Below are positions 23,141 to 33,500 of a stretch of DNA of 51,775 nt, in pieces (within the stretch, counting starts at the first letter, position 1; each line of letters starts with the position of its first letter). Under the pieces are notes generated by a model. It saw only the letters and a program-made list of their open reading frames with translations. It did not search any database and was not told the origin of the DNA. A program made the position numbers and the translations under genes. Origin of the DNA: Salinarimonas rosea DSM 21201 (lineage in GTDB: Bacteria; Pseudomonadota; Alphaproteobacteria; Rhizobiales; Beijerinckiaceae); the NCBI RefSeq assembly GCF_000429045.1, contig NZ_KE386842.1, positions 199,385-251,159 on the forward strand. The letters run 5' to 3'.

Positions 23141-24477
23141 CCGCTCCGACCGCGCCCGGGACGGACACCGTCTTCGCCCCCGCCTCCGGCTTCGGCCGCG
23201 CGGCGATCTGCGTCGTGCGCGTGAGCGGCCCCGGCACGCGCCGCGTGCTCGAGGCGCTCGCGGGAGGCCCGCCCCCGCCGCGCCGGCTCGCCCTGCGCAC
23301 CCTGCGCGACCCGACGAACGGGGAGGCGCTCGACCGGGCGCTGGTCGCCTTCTTCCCGGCGCCGCACTCCTTCACCGGCGAGGACCAGGCGGAGCTGCAC
23401 GTCCACGGCGGGCTCGCGACGCGCACGGGCGTGCTCGAGGCGCTGGCGCGCCTGCCCGGCTGCCGTCCGGCGGAGCCCGGCGAGTTCACCCGCCGCGCCT
23501 TCCTCGCCGGGCGCATGGACCTCTCCGCCGTGGAGGGCCTCGCCGACCTGATCGAGGCGCAGACGCAGGCGCAACGCCGCCAGGCGCTGCGGCAGCTGGA
23601 AGGCGGGCTCGGCGCGCTCGCGGACGCCTGGCGTGGGCGGCTCGTCGAGACGCAGGCGCTGCTCGAGGCCGCGCTCGACTTCTCCGACGAGGGCGACGTC
23701 GCCGCCTCGGTGGAGGCGCAGGCGGCGGAGCGGATCGCGGCGCTGGCCCACGAGATCGCGGCGGCGCTCGCCGACGCCGGGCGCGGCGAGCGGCTGCGCG
23801 AGGGCTACGTCGTCGTCCTCGCCGGTCCGCCCAACGCGGGCAAGTCCACCCTGATGAACGCGCTCGCGCGGCGCGACGTCGCCATCGTCTCCGCCGTCCC
23901 CGGCACGACCCGCGACGCCATCGAGGTTCGCCTCGATCTCGGCGGCCTTCCGGTGACGCTGATCGACACGGCGGGGCTCCGCGAGACGCAGGACGCCATC
24001 GAGGCCGAGGGCGTGGCCCGCACGCGGGCGCGGATCGCGGGCGCGGACCTCCTGGTCTGGCTCGATCCGGTCGACGCCCCGGCCGCGCCGGAGGCGGGCG
24101 GCGCGCCGCTCCTGCACGTGCGCGCCAAGAGCGACCTCGCGGACGACGCCCCGGCCGCGGACGCGCGCGGCGCGCTCGCCCTTTCGGCGACGACGGGGGC
24201 GGGCATCGCCGACCTGCTCGCCGCCATCGAGGACCGCGCCCGCGGCACCGTGGGCGACGGCGGCGACGCCGTCGTCACCCGGGCCCGTCACCGGATCGCG
24301 CTCGAGCGGGCGCGCGAGGCGCTCGACCGCGCCGCGGCGACCCTCGCCGCCGGCGAGACCGAGCTCGCCGCCGAGGACGTGCGCCTCGCCGCTCGCGCGG
24401 TCGGGACGATCGCGGGGCGCGTCGACGTCGAGGACGTGCTCGACGCGCTGTTCGGGGCGTTCTGCATCGGCAAGTGA
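23137..24477 (+). CDS. mnmE: tRNA modification GTPase MnmE
   Basis: The 446-residue product works with MnmG to make (carboxymethyl)aminomethyl uridine at wobble U34 of tRNAs. It has the N-terminal folate-binding domain (GFGRAAICVVRVSGP, FTGEDQAELHVHGG, PGEFTRRAFLAGRMDLSAVEGLADLI), a G domain with P-loop GPPNAGKST (residues 230-238), GTTRD and DTAGLRET, and the invariant C-terminal CIGK with the catalytic cysteine. Length is normal. In many alphaproteobacteria it is followed by mnmG-rsmG-parAB; here only mnmG follows. Confidence 0.97.
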   Translation: MTAPTAPGTDTVFAPASGFGRAAICVVRVSGPGTRRVLEALAGGPPPPRRLALRTLRDPTNGEALDRALVAFFPAPHSFTGEDQAELHVHGGLATRTGVLEALARLPGCRPAEPGEFTRRAFLAGRMDLSAVEGLADLIEAQTQAQRRQALRQLEGGLGALADAWRGRLVETQALLEAALDFSDEGDVAASVEAQAAERIAALAHEIAAALADAGRGERLREGYVVVLAGPPNAGKSTLMNALARRDVAIVSAVPGTTRDAIEVRLDLGGLPVTLIDTAGLRETQDAIEAEGVARTRARIAGADLLVWLDPVDAPAAPEAGGAPLLHVRAKSDLADDAPAADARGALALSATTGAGIADLLAAIEDRARGTVGDGGDAVVTRARHRIALERAREALDRAAATLAAGETELAAEDVRLAARAVGTIAGRVDVEDVLDALFGAFCIGK

Positions 24478-24482
24478 GCGAC

Positions 24483-24524
24483 GCGAAGTGAGGGCCGCAA
24501 AGTGAGGGCCGCGAAGTGAGGGCC
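24483..24524 (+). repeat. Three tandem 14-bp repeats after mnmE
   Basis: Three adjacent copies of GC(g/a)AAGTGAGGGCC occupy the start of the mnmE-mnmG spacer. A degenerate fourth copy (GCAAGTGAGCGAC) includes the mnmE stop codon, suggesting duplication of the end of the gene. Each unit carries an in-frame-like AAG TGA, so slippage here would not extend MnmE. No function is suggested. Confidence 0.75.
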
Positions 24525-24612
24525 GCGCCTGCGCCGCCCTGGATCACGCGACGCACAGCCTGTATATGCCGGGCATCCTTCCGCCCGCGAGACGAGAGCC
24601 GAGACCCGAGCG

Positions 24613-26520
24613 ATGACCGCGCCCGCATACCCTGCGCCGGAGATGGAGGCCTTCGACGTCGTCGTCGGCGGCGGCGGCCATGCCGGCGTCGAGGCGGCGG
24701 CGGCGGCCGCGCGGATGGGGGCCGCGACGGCGCTCGTCACGCACAAGGCCGCGACCATCGGCGCGATGTCCTGCAACCCGGCCATCGGCGGGCTCGGCAA
24801 GGGCCATCTCGTGCGCGAGATCGATGCGCTCGACGGGCTGATGGGCCGCGTCGCGGACCGCGCCGGCATCCAGTTCCGCCTGCTCAACCGGCGCAAGGGC
24901 CCCGCCGTGCGCGGCCCGCGCACCCAGGCCGACCGCAGGCTCTACGCCCGGCACATGCAGGCCGCCCTCGCGGTCCAGCCGAGCCTCGCGATCGTCGAGG
25001 GCGAGGCGCACGACATCGACGTGGCGGACGGGCGCGTCGCCGGGCTCGTCCTCGCCGACGGGCGGCGGCTGCGCGCCGGCGCCGTGGTGATCACCACCGG
25101 CACCTTCCTGCGCGGGCTCATCCACATCGGCGAGCGCAAGATCCCCGCCGGCCGCGCCGGCGAGGCGCCCTCCGTCGGCCTCTCGGCGACGCTGGAACGC
25201 TTCGGCTTCGCACTCGGCCGGCTGAAGACCGGCACGCCCCCGCGGCTCGACGGGCGCACGATCGACTGGGCGGGCGTCGCCGTGCAGGAGGCGGACGACG
25301 ACCCCGTGCCGTTCTCGGCGCTGACGACGCGGATCGGGACGCCGCAGGTGGCCTGCGGCATCACCCGCACGACGCCGGCGGCGCACGACCTGATCCGCGC
25401 CAACCTGCACCGCGCCCCGATGTATTCCGGCGACATCGCCTCCACCGGCCCGCGCTACTGCCCCTCGATCGAGGACAAGGTCGTGCGCTTCGGCGACCGC
25501 GACGGGCACCAGGTCTTCCTCGAGCCGGAGGGGCTCGACGACCCCACCGTCTATCCCAACGGCATCTCGACCTCGCTGCCGGAGGACGTGCAAGCCGGCG
25601 TCGTCGCGGCCATCCCCGGCTGCGAGCGGGCGCGTATCCTCCGGCCGGGCTACGCCATCGAGTACGACTACGTCGACCCGCGCAGCCTGTCGCCGACGCT
25701 GGAGACGAAGCGCATCGCCGGCCTCTTCCTCGCCGGCCAGATCAACGGCACCACCGGCTACGAGGAAGCCGGCGCCCAGGGGATCGCGGCCGGCATCAAC
25801 GCGGCCCTCGTCGCCGGCGGCGGGGCGGGCGTGGTCTTCGACCGGGCGCAGTCCTATCTCGGCGTGCTGATCGACGACCTCGTCACCCGCGGTGTCAGCG
25901 AGCCCTACCGCATGTTCACCTCGCGCTCCGAGTACCGGCTGAGCCTGCGCGTCGACAACGCCGACGAGCGTCTCACGCCGGTGGGCCTCGCCGCCGGCTG
26001 CGTCGGCGCCGAGCGGGCGCGCGTCTTCGCGGAAGCGACCGCCCGGCTGGCGGCGGCGCGCGCGCTGCTCGAGGCGCGCACGCTCACGCCGAGCGAGGCC
26101 GCCGGCGTCGGGCTCGCCGTCAACCAGGACGGCATCCGCCGCTCGGCCTTCCAGCTGCTGTCCTATCCGCACGTCGGCTTCGACGACCTGGTGCGCGCCT
26201 GGCCGGACCTCGGCGCGATCGAGACGCCGCTGCGCGAGCGGCTGGAGACCGACGCGACCTACGCCGTCTACCTCGACCGGCAGGCGGCGGACATCGCCGC
26301 GCATCGCCGCGACGAGAGCGTGGTCCTCGCCGACGGCATCGACTTCGCCGCCTTGCCGGGGCTTTCCAACGAGATCCGCGGCAAGCTCGACCGGGTTCGC
26401 CCGCGCACGCTCGGCCAGGCTGCGCGCATCGAGGGCATGACGCCGGCCGCCATCACGCTGCTCGCCGCGCACGCCCGCAAGCGCGAGGGCGCAGGGGGAC
26501 GTCCCGGCACGGACGGCTGA
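24613..26520 (+). CDS. mnmG: tRNA uridine-5-carboxymethylaminomethyl modification enzyme MnmG (GidA)
   Basis: The 635-residue FAD protein is the partner of MnmE in wobble-uridine modification. The dinucleotide-binding motif is [21 protein letters not shown]. Family signatures follow: [101 protein letters not shown] and the C-terminal [16 protein letters not shown]. Length is normal. The spacer after mnmE is 135 bp and holds a tandem repeat, so mnmG may have its own ribosome site and promoter. Confidence 0.97.
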   Translation: MTAPAYPAPEMEAFDVVVGGGGHAGVEAAAAAARMGAATALVTHKAATIGAMSCNPAIGGLGKGHLVREIDALDGLMGRVADRAGIQFRLLNRRKGPAVRGPRTQADRRLYARHMQAALAVQPSLAIVEGEAHDIDVADGRVAGLVLADGRRLRAGAVVITTGTFLRGLIHIGERKIPAGRAGEAPSVGLSATLERFGFALGRLKTGTPPRLDGRTIDWAGVAVQEADDDPVPFSALTTRIGTPQVACGITRTTPAAHDLIRANLHRAPMYSGDIASTGPRYCPSIEDKVVRFGDRDGHQVFLEPEGLDDPTVYPNGISTSLPEDVQAGVVAAIPGCERARILRPGYAIEYDYVDPRSLSPTLETKRIAGLFLAGQINGTTGYEEAGAQGIAAGINAALVAGGGAGVVFDRAQSYLGVLIDDLVTRGVSEPYRMFTSRSEYRLSLRVDNADERLTPVGLAAGCVGAERARVFAEATARLAAARALLEARTLTPSEAAGVGLAVNQDGIRRSAFQLLSYPHVGFDDLVRAWPDLGAIETPLRERLETDATYAVYLDRQAADIAAHRRDESVVLADGIDFAALPGLSNEIRGKLDRVRPRTLGQAARIEGMTPAAITLLAAHARKREGAGGRPGTDG

Positions 26521-26564
26521 CGCTCCGGCTTCCCGCCGCGCCGCGGGCGATCTATCCTGAGCCG

Positions 26565-27338
26565 ATGGACGCCCTCCCGCACCCGCCACGGTCGCGCTTC
26601 GTCCCGCCGCTACGGCGGGGCCTGCTCGCGCGGCTCGCGGACGTGATCTACCCGCCGGCCTGCCCGTCCTGCGGCGGCGCGCTCGCGGAGACCCCGGGCC
26701 TGTGCGCCGCCTGCTGGCGCGAGCTGACCTTCCTCGAGCGACCCTGGTGCGCGCGGCTCGGGACGCCGTTTCCCGTCGAGATCGGGGACGGCGCGCTCTC
26801 GCCCGCGGCGATCGCCGCGCCGCCACCCTTCGCCCGCGCCCGGGCGGCGGTGGCCTACGAGGGCGCGGCGCGCACCCTCGTGCACAAGCTCAAGTACGGC
26901 GACCGGCTCGACGTCGCGCAGACGCTGGCGCGGATGATGCTGCGCGCGGGGCGCGAGCTCCTGGTCGACGCGGACCTGCTCGTGCCGGTCCCGCTGCATC
27001 GCGGCCGGCTCTGGAGCCGGCGCTTCAACCAGGCGGCGGCGCTCGCGCAGGCGCTCTCGCGTGCGAGCGGCGTGCCGGCGGACCCGCTCGTCCTGCGCCG
27101 CGTGAAGGCGACGCGCACCCAGGTCGGCCTCACGCGTCCCCAGCGCGCGCAGAACCTCGCCGGCGCGCTCGTGGTGCCGAAGGCGCTTCGCCCGCGCGTC
27201 GCCGGGCGGCGGGTGGTGCTCGTCGACGACGTGCTGACCACCGGCGCCACCGCCGAGGCGGCGGCCCGCGCGCTGCGCCGCGCCGGTGCCGCCCGTGTCG
27301 ACGTGCTCGCCTTCGCGCGGGTCGTCGCCGAGGCCTGA
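26565..27338 (+). CDS. ComF-family phosphoribosyltransferase-like protein
   Basis: The 257-residue product has the ComF/GntX layout: an N-terminal four-cysteine zinc finger (YPPACPSCGG ... LCAACWREL), then YEGAARTLVHKLKYGDR, LVPVPLHRGRLWSRRFNQA, and the PRPP-binding loop VVLVDDVLTTGATAEAAARAL. ComF proteins are linked to DNA uptake in naturally competent bacteria and to DNA metabolism elsewhere; the biochemical role is unsettled. It follows mnmG by 44 bp on the same strand. The ATG at 26565 is chosen since it opens directly into the family N-terminus. Confidence 0.92.
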   Translation: MDALPHPPRSRFVPPLRRGLLARLADVIYPPACPSCGGALAETPGLCAACWRELTFLERPWCARLGTPFPVEIGDGALSPAAIAAPPPFARARAAVAYEGAARTLVHKLKYGDRLDVAQTLARMMLRAGRELLVDADLLVPVPLHRGRLWSRRFNQAAALAQALSRASGVPADPLVLRRVKATRTQVGLTRPQRAQNLAGALVVPKALRPRVAGRRVVLVDDVLTTGATAEAAARALRRAGAARVDVLAFARVVAEA

Positions 27339-27414
27339 TGCGCGGCGCGGCCGCGAAGGATCGGGTTCCTTGCAGCGAAGCGCATTCACGTCGGCATTTG
27401 CGCAGACAGGCGCA

Positions 27415-27500
27415 GTCTACTTTGAGTCCGTGAGAATTCGTCAGCAGAGGCGCAGCATTATCATTTGTTACTCTACGGAAATAACCAACAGTTAAGGCAC
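27415..27500 (+). promoter_or_regulatory. AT-rich promoter region of the transmembrane chemoreceptor gene
   Basis: Within a 223-bp gap this part (for example TCTACTTTGAG, CATTATCATTTGTTACTCTA, GGAAATAACCAACAGTTAAGG) is far more AT-rich than its surroundings and lies 60-150 bp before the ATG. Specific boxes cannot be assigned. Confidence 0.4.
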
Positions 27501-27561
27501 GGCGACTAGCGTCCCGCCACCTCCGGGCCAGGGGTCCGCGGGAACATCACGGGAGACGACG

Positions 27562-29253
27562 ATGGTCAACCTGCACAACCTCCGGATCGCGCACAGGGTC
27601 CTGCTCGGCGTATCGGCCGTCGTGGCCGGCAGCGGCATCATCGGCGCCGTCGCGTTCTGGGAGCTCGGCGAGAGCAATCGCCGCCTGGAGGACATGTACG
27701 TGCAGGAGCTCCTGGCGATCGAGGCCCTCGACGACGTGAAGTCGGCGCTCTACCGGGTGCGGGGCGACTCCCTCGAATACGTGCTGGCCGAGCGCCCGGA
27801 GACCCGCAGCCGGCTGCGCGCCGAGATCGAGGCCCAGGCCGAGCGTCTCCTCGTGCGCTACGACGAGCTGCGCGGAACGCGGCTCTCCGCCGAGGAGGAA
27901 GGCTACCTCGGCACGCTCCAGCGGGCCTCCGCGGAGTACCTCGGCATGCTCGAGAGCGGCGTTCTGGCGGCGGTCGATTCGGGCGACCGCGACGGCGCCG
28001 AGCGCGTCGCCCGCACGTCCGCGGTCGAGAGCTTCCGCGCCGCGCGCGAGGGCGCCAACGGGTTCATGGAGTACACCGTCGAGCGGGCGCGCGCGCGCAT
28101 GGAGAGCTCGCGGGCGGCGCATGCCACGGCGACGTGGGCGATGGCGGCCGCGCTCCTCGCGGCGCTCGCCGCCGCGGTCGGGGTGACCGTCTGGCTGACG
28201 CGCAGCGTGTCCGCGCCCATCCGGCAGATGACGCACGCGATGAGCCGCCTCGCCCGCAGCGACTGGAGCGTCGCGATCCCCGCGCAGGGGCGCGGCGACG
28301 AGGTCGGCGAGATGGCGCAGGCGCTCGCCGTGTTCAGGGAGAACGGCGTCGAGGCCGAGCGGCTGCGTGCCGAGGCGGCGCAGGCTCAGGCCGCGCGCGA
28401 GCGGCGCCAGGCGGCGGTGGAGGCGGCGGTCGCGCGCTTCGAGGAGAGCGCCGAGATGGTCACCGCCGCGCTCGACCGGTCCTCGGGCGAGCTCTCCGAG
28501 AGCGCACGGTCGATGTCGGCCACCGCCGAGGAGACGACGAACCAGGCGACGGCGGTCGCCGCAGCCTCCGAGCAGGCCGCCTCGAACGTCGAGAACGTCG
28601 CCGCCTCCTCGACCGAGCTCGCCACCACCGTGCAGGAGGTCGGCCGCCAGGTCGGCGAGACCGCCACGCTCGCCGGCGGCGCGGCCGACCAGGCCGGCCT
28701 CACGGTAGAGAAGGTCGGCCGGCTCACCGACGCCGCCCAGCGCATCGGCGACATCGTCGGGCTGATCCAGCAGATCGCCGAGCAGACGAACCTCCTCGCG
28801 CTCAACGCCACCATCGAGGCGGCCCGTGCGGGCGAGGCCGGCAAGGGCTTCGCCGTGGTGGCGGCCGAGGTGAAGTCGCTCGCCTCGCAGACCGCCAGGG
28901 CCACGGAGGAGATCGCCGAGCAGATCCGCGACATCCAGGGCGTGACCGGGGAGACCGCTTCCGCGATCGGCGAGATCGCGGCGGTGATCCGCAGGCTCGA
29001 CACCTACGCGTCCGGCATCGCCGCCGCCGTGGAGGAGCAGAACGTCGCGACCCAGGAGATCGCCCGCAACGTCGCCGAGGCCTCCAGCGGGACGAACGAG
29101 GTCTCCGCCAACATCTCCGGCGTGCGCCAGGCGGCGGCGACCACGGGTGCGGCGGCCGACCGGATCCGCAGCTCGGCCGAGGACATCGACCGGCAGGCGG
29201 GCGAGCTGCGCACGCAGGTGACGGCGTTCCTGGCCTCGGTGCGCGCCGCGTGA
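27562..29253 (+). CDS. Transmembrane methyl-accepting chemotaxis protein (HAMP-MCP)
   Basis: The 563-residue chemoreceptor has a first membrane helix at about residues 13-33, a periplasmic helical sensor of about 155 residues (four-helix-bundle-like, no recognisable Cache or PAS fold), and a second helix at about 190-212. A HAMP domain follows ([22 protein letters not shown]). The cytoplasmic coiled coil contains the CheW/CheA tip [34 protein letters not shown]. It ends without an NWETF-type CheR-binding pentapeptide. The ligand is unknown. No che genes are present in the window. Confidence 0.94.
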   Translation: MVNLHNLRIAHRVLLGVSAVVAGSGIIGAVAFWELGESNRRLEDMYVQELLAIEALDDVKSALYRVRGDSLEYVLAERPETRSRLRAEIEAQAERLLVRYDELRGTRLSAEEEGYLGTLQRASAEYLGMLESGVLAAVDSGDRDGAERVARTSAVESFRAAREGANGFMEYTVERARARMESSRAAHATATWAMAAALLAALAAAVGVTVWLTRSVSAPIRQMTHAMSRLARSDWSVAIPAQGRGDEVGEMAQALAVFRENGVEAERLRAEAAQAQAARERRQAAVEAAVARFEESAEMVTAALDRSSGELSESARSMSATAEETTNQATAVAAASEQAASNVENVAASSTELATTVQEVGRQVGETATLAGGAADQAGLTVEKVGRLTDAAQRIGDIVGLIQQIAEQTNLLALNATIEAARAGEAGKGFAVVAAEVKSLASQTARATEEIAEQIRDIQGVTGETASAIGEIAAVIRRLDTYASGIAAAVEEQNVATQEIARNVAEASSGTNEVSANISGVRQAAATTGAAADRIRSSAEDIDRQAGELRTQVTAFLASVRAA

Positions 29254-29386
29254 GCTAACGGCGCGTTCACGATAGTTCGAATGCGACGGATCGGCTTTAC
29301 CGGCCGTTCAGCCCGCCCGGTGCCTTCTCGTCCTCGTGATCGAGCCCGCGGCCGAGGTGGCCGCGGGTGCTGGACGAGGGGCCATC

Positions 29387-29548
29387 ATGGCACGGGACAC
29401 GAGCGGGACGGCGGCCTCGAGCGCGCGGTGCGGTGCGGATGCGGCGTTCGGCTACCGCGCCGGCGCGCGGGCTTCCCTGGTCGCCTCCGCGCTCGCCTGC
29501 GCCGGGCTCCTCGGCGGCGTCACGATGCTCGCGCTCTCGATGGTCTGA
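29387..29548 (+). CDS. Possible small membrane protein
   Basis: This 53-codon ORF starts with ATG after GAGGGG and encodes a polar N-terminus followed by one hydrophobic helix (SLVASALACAGLLGGVTMLALSMV). A 9-bp hairpin (CCCGCGGCC/GGCCGCGGG, 29345-29367), which may end the chemoreceptor transcript, lies just before it. The only support is the ribosome site, the hydrophobic segment and its place in the gap; no family is recognised. Confidence 0.35.
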   Translation: MARDTSGTAASSARCGADAAFGYRAGARASLVASALACAGLLGGVTMLALSMV

Positions 29549-29557
29549 GCGGAAGGC

Positions 29558-30346
29558 TCAGGCGGCGCGGGCCATGGCGGCGTTGAGGCAGGCGATCTCG
29601 ACCGGGCGGCCGGGCCGCGCCAGGAGGGTGCAGCCGCGCGGAATCTCGCGCCAGCCCTCGCGCTCGGCGTCGATCGGCTCGGAGACGACGAGGAGCCCGG
29701 TCGCGCTCTCGCGCCAGTAGAGCGAGGGCGGGCGGTCGTCGCAGGCCCAGCGATAGGCGACGAGGCTCTCGCCGTCCGTGAAGGCTGCCGTGAAGCGCAC
29801 GGGCTCGTCGATGTCGGCGAGCCGCACCATCGCCCGCACCGTGGCGAGCGTGCGCGCCATGGCGCCGATCGGGTCCTCGGCGAGGCCGCCGGCCAGCGCC
29901 ATCAGGAAGATCGCCTCCGAATCGGTGTTGCCCTGGCGCGCGTCGTAGAGCGTGTCGGGAATGAGCGCGTCGAGCTTGCGGCGGATGCGGGCGTAGCCGC
30001 CGATCTGGCCGTTGTGCATGAACAGGTGCCGGCCCTGCTTGAACGGGTGGCAGTTCGCCCGCGTCGTCGCGGTGCCGGTGGAGGCGCGCACGTGCGCGAA
30101 GAACAGGCGCGAGCGCACCTGCTCGGAAAGGCTCGCGAGGTTCTCGTCCGACCAGGCCGGGCGGATCTCGCGGTAGAGGCCGGGCTCGGGCCGCTCCCCG
30201 TACCAGCCGATGCCGAATCCGTCCCCGTTGGTCTCGGTCTTGGCCTCCGCGGCGTGCAGCGACTGGTGAACCAGCGAATGCTTGGGGGCGCAGACGAGAT
30301 CGGAGACGAAGACCGGGTCGCCCCGGTAGGCGAGGAAGCGGCACAT
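29558..30346 (-). CDS. Class II glutamine amidotransferase (YafJ-like)
   Basis: The 262-residue product starts MCRFLAYRG, with Cys2 as the N-terminal nucleophile after methionine removal. NGDGFGIGWYG, FFAHVRAST, HPFKQGRHLFMHNGQIGG and GNTDSEAIFL are the standard class II amidotransferase (Ntn) motifs for glutamine binding and the oxyanion hole. It has only the glutaminase domain, as in E. coli YafJ, so the ammonia acceptor is unknown. The frame is open far upstream but the start must expose Cys2, which fixes 30346. Confidence 0.93.
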   Translation of the reverse strand: MCRFLAYRGDPVFVSDLVCAPKHSLVHQSLHAAEAKTETNGDGFGIGWYGERPEPGLYREIRPAWSDENLASLSEQVRSRLFFAHVRASTGTATTRANCHPFKQGRHLFMHNGQIGGYARIRRKLDALIPDTLYDARQGNTDSEAIFLMALAGGLAEDPIGAMARTLATVRAMVRLADIDEPVRFTAAFTDGESLVAYRWACDDRPPSLYWRESATGLLVVSEPIDAEREGWREIPRGCTLLARPGRPVEIACLNAAMARAA

Positions 30347-30500
30347 GGCCGATGGGACTCCTGAAGGGCCGCCGAATCGCGCGCGGCCCGCGCACGCGGA
30401 CGATGACACGCGCGATCTTAGGACGGCGTGAACGTGGCGTCGGCGTGGCGGAGCGGGCCGATCGCGGAGAGCGTCGTCCGGGAGCGTCGCGCGGCGCCCC

Positions 30501-33500
30501 TCATCGGAAGTTCCGCCCCTTCGGCATGACCGCGGCGACCTCGGCGCGGACGGTACGCCGGGCCTCGTGGCGGGCGACGTCCTGCGCCGGCGCCGGCTCC
30601 GGTTCGTCCCCTCGGTGCACCAGCGCCCGGAAGCGGGCCTCGCGCTCGCGCCTCGTCTCCTTCTCGCGCGGGTCGGGGCTGGAGCCGCCCTTGACCTCGT
30701 CGGCGCGGGCGAGGGCCTCCGGCATCGCCTGCGCACCGAGCCGGGCGAGGAGCCCCGACCAGTCCTCCAGCCGGTCGGCGACGAGGTGGACGACGCCGTT
30801 CGCCCGCTGCAGGCGCCCGCGCACGCCCACCAGCCGCGCCCCGATGACGACCGGGCGGAAGGCCTCGAAGGTCTTGGGCCAGACGATCAGGTTGGCGATG
30901 CCGGTCTCGTCCTCGAGCGTCATGAAGATGACGCCCTTGGCCGACCCGGGGCGCTGGCGGATGAGGACGAGGCCCGACACCGCGACCCTAGCCCCGTCGC
31001 GGGCGCCGGCGAGATCGGCGTGGCGCGCCACGCCGCGCCGGGCCAGCTCCGCGCGCAGGAAGGAGACCGGGTGGGCCTTGAGCGAGAGGGTGAGGGAGCG
31101 GTAGTCGCACACCACCTCCTGGCCCGGCGGCATCGGGGGAAGGGCGGCGTCGGGCTCGCGCTCGGCCATCGTGGCGGCGCGGAAGAGCGGCAGGTCGTCC
31201 TTGTCGCCCGAGCGCCGGAGCGCCTTGACCGCCCACAGCGCGTCGCGCCGCGAGAGCCCGAGCGAGGCGAAGGCGTCGGCCTCGGCGAGGCGCTCCAGCA
31301 CCGCCGGCGGCAGCTCGGTGCGCAGCCACAGGTCTCGCACGGAATCGTAGCCGGCTCCGCGCCGGGCGGCCAGCAGGCGCATCTCCGGCTCGCGCACGCC
31401 CTTGATCGTGCGCAGGCCGAGCCGCAGGGCGCGCTCCGTGCGGATGTCCCCGCGCATCGACGCGTGGGCCGGATGCAGCCGCTCGGCGGCGCGGGGACCG
31501 GGCTCGAGCGTGCAGTCGAAGGCGGAGGCGTTGACGTCGGGCGGGCGTACCTCGACGCCGTGCTCGCGGGCGTCGCGCACGATCTGCGCGGGGGCGTAGA
31601 AGCCCATCGGCTGGGCGTTCAGCAGCGCCGCGGCGAACACGTCCGGATAGCGCGCCTTGAACCAGCAGGAGGCGTAGACGAGGAGCGCGAAGGAGGCCGC
31701 GTGGCTCTCCGGGAAGCCGTACTCGCCGAAGCCCTCGATCTGCTTGAAGCAATGCTCGGCGAAGGACCGGTCGTAGCCGCGCGCCACCATGCCCTCGACC
31801 ATCTTCCGCGCGAAGGTGCCGATCGTGCCCACCCGCCGGAAGGTCGCCATGGCGCGGCGCAGCCGATCGGCCTCGGACGGCGTGAAGCGGGCGGCGACGA
31901 TGGCGATCTTCATCGCCTGCTCCTGGAAGAGCGGCACGCCGAGCGTCTTGCCGAGCACCCGCTCGAGCTCGTCGGGGGGACCGTGCCCGGGGGCGGGGGC
32001 GGGGTAGGACACCCGCTCGCGGCCCTCGCGGCGGCGCAGGTACGGATGCACCATGTCGCCCTGGATCGGCCCGGGGCGCACGATCGCCACCTCGATGACG
32101 AGATCGTAGAACGAGGCGGGCTTGAGGCGCGGCAGCATCGACATCTGCGCCCGGCTCTCGATCTGGAAGACGCCGAGCGTGTCGGCGCGTTGGATCATGG
32201 CGTAGACCCGCTTGTCCTCGGCGGGGATCGTCGCCAGCGTCAGGCGCTCGCCGTACTGGTCGGCGAGCAGGTCGAAGGCCCGGCGCAGGCACGAGAGCAT
32301 GCCCAGCGCCAGGAGGTCGATCTTGAGCATGCCGAGCGCCTCGAGATCGTCCTTGTCCCACTCCACCGTGGTGCGGTCCTCCATCGCGGCGGGGGCGACG
32401 GGGGTGACCTCGTCGAGCCGCGAGCGGGTGATGACGAAGCCGCCGGTGTGCTGCGACAGGTGGCGCGGGAAGCCGGAGAGCTCCTCCGCCAGCGCCAGCA
32501 CCCGGGCGAGGCGGGTCTCGCGCGGGTCCATGCCGAGCCGCTCGACCTCACGCTCCTCGACGGCCGCCTTCGACCAGCCCCAGATCGTGCCCGAGAGCGC
32601 GGCCACGCTGTCCTCCGACAGGCCGAAGACCTTGCCGACCTCGCGCACGGCGGAGCGGGCGCGGTAGGTGATGACGCTCGCCGCGAGCCCGGCCCGCTCG
32701 CGGCCGTAGCGCTCGTAGACGTACTGCATCACCTCCTCGCGCCGCTCGTGCTCGAAGTCGACGTCGATGTCGGGGGGCTCCTTGCGCTCGTTGGAGACGA
32801 AGCGCTCGAACAGGAGGTCGTGCTTGGTCGGGTCGACCTCGGTGATGCCCAGGCAGAAGCACACGGTGGAGTTCGCCGCCGAGCCGCGCCCCTGGGCGAG
32901 GATGCCCCGCGAGCGGGCGAAGCGCACGATGTCGTGGACGGTGAGGAAGTAGGGGGCGTAGGCCAGCTCCGCGATGAGGGCGAGCTCGTGGCGGATGGCG
33001 GCGGCGACCCTGTCCGGCACGGCCTCCCCGAAGCGCCGGCGGGCGCCCTCCCAGGCGTGGTGGGCGAGCGCCGCCTGCGGGTCGGCGAAGCCCTCGCGGC
33101 CCTCCTCGGGATATTCGTAGCGCAGGTCGTCCAGCGAGAAGGCGAGGCCGTCGAGGAAGCGGATCGTCTCGGGGATCGCGCCCGGCGCCTCGCGGAACAG
33201 CCGCGCCATCTCCGCGGCGGGCTTGAGGTGGCGCTCGGCGTTGGCGCAGAGGCGGCGGCCGGCGGCGTCGAGCCCGACGCCGTGGCGGATGCAGGTGAGC
33301 ACGTCCTGAAGCGCGCGCCGCTCGGGGGAATGGTAGAGCACGTCGCCGACCGCGATCGCAAGCACGCCGCCCGCCCGCGCGAGGGCGAGGGTGCGCGCGA
33401 GCGCGGCCCGGGGTGCGCGGCCGTAGCCGGCGCGGGCGGCGAGCCAGGTGCCGGCGGAGGCTTCCGCGAGGGCGGGCAGGAAGCCCAGATCGTCGTCCGC

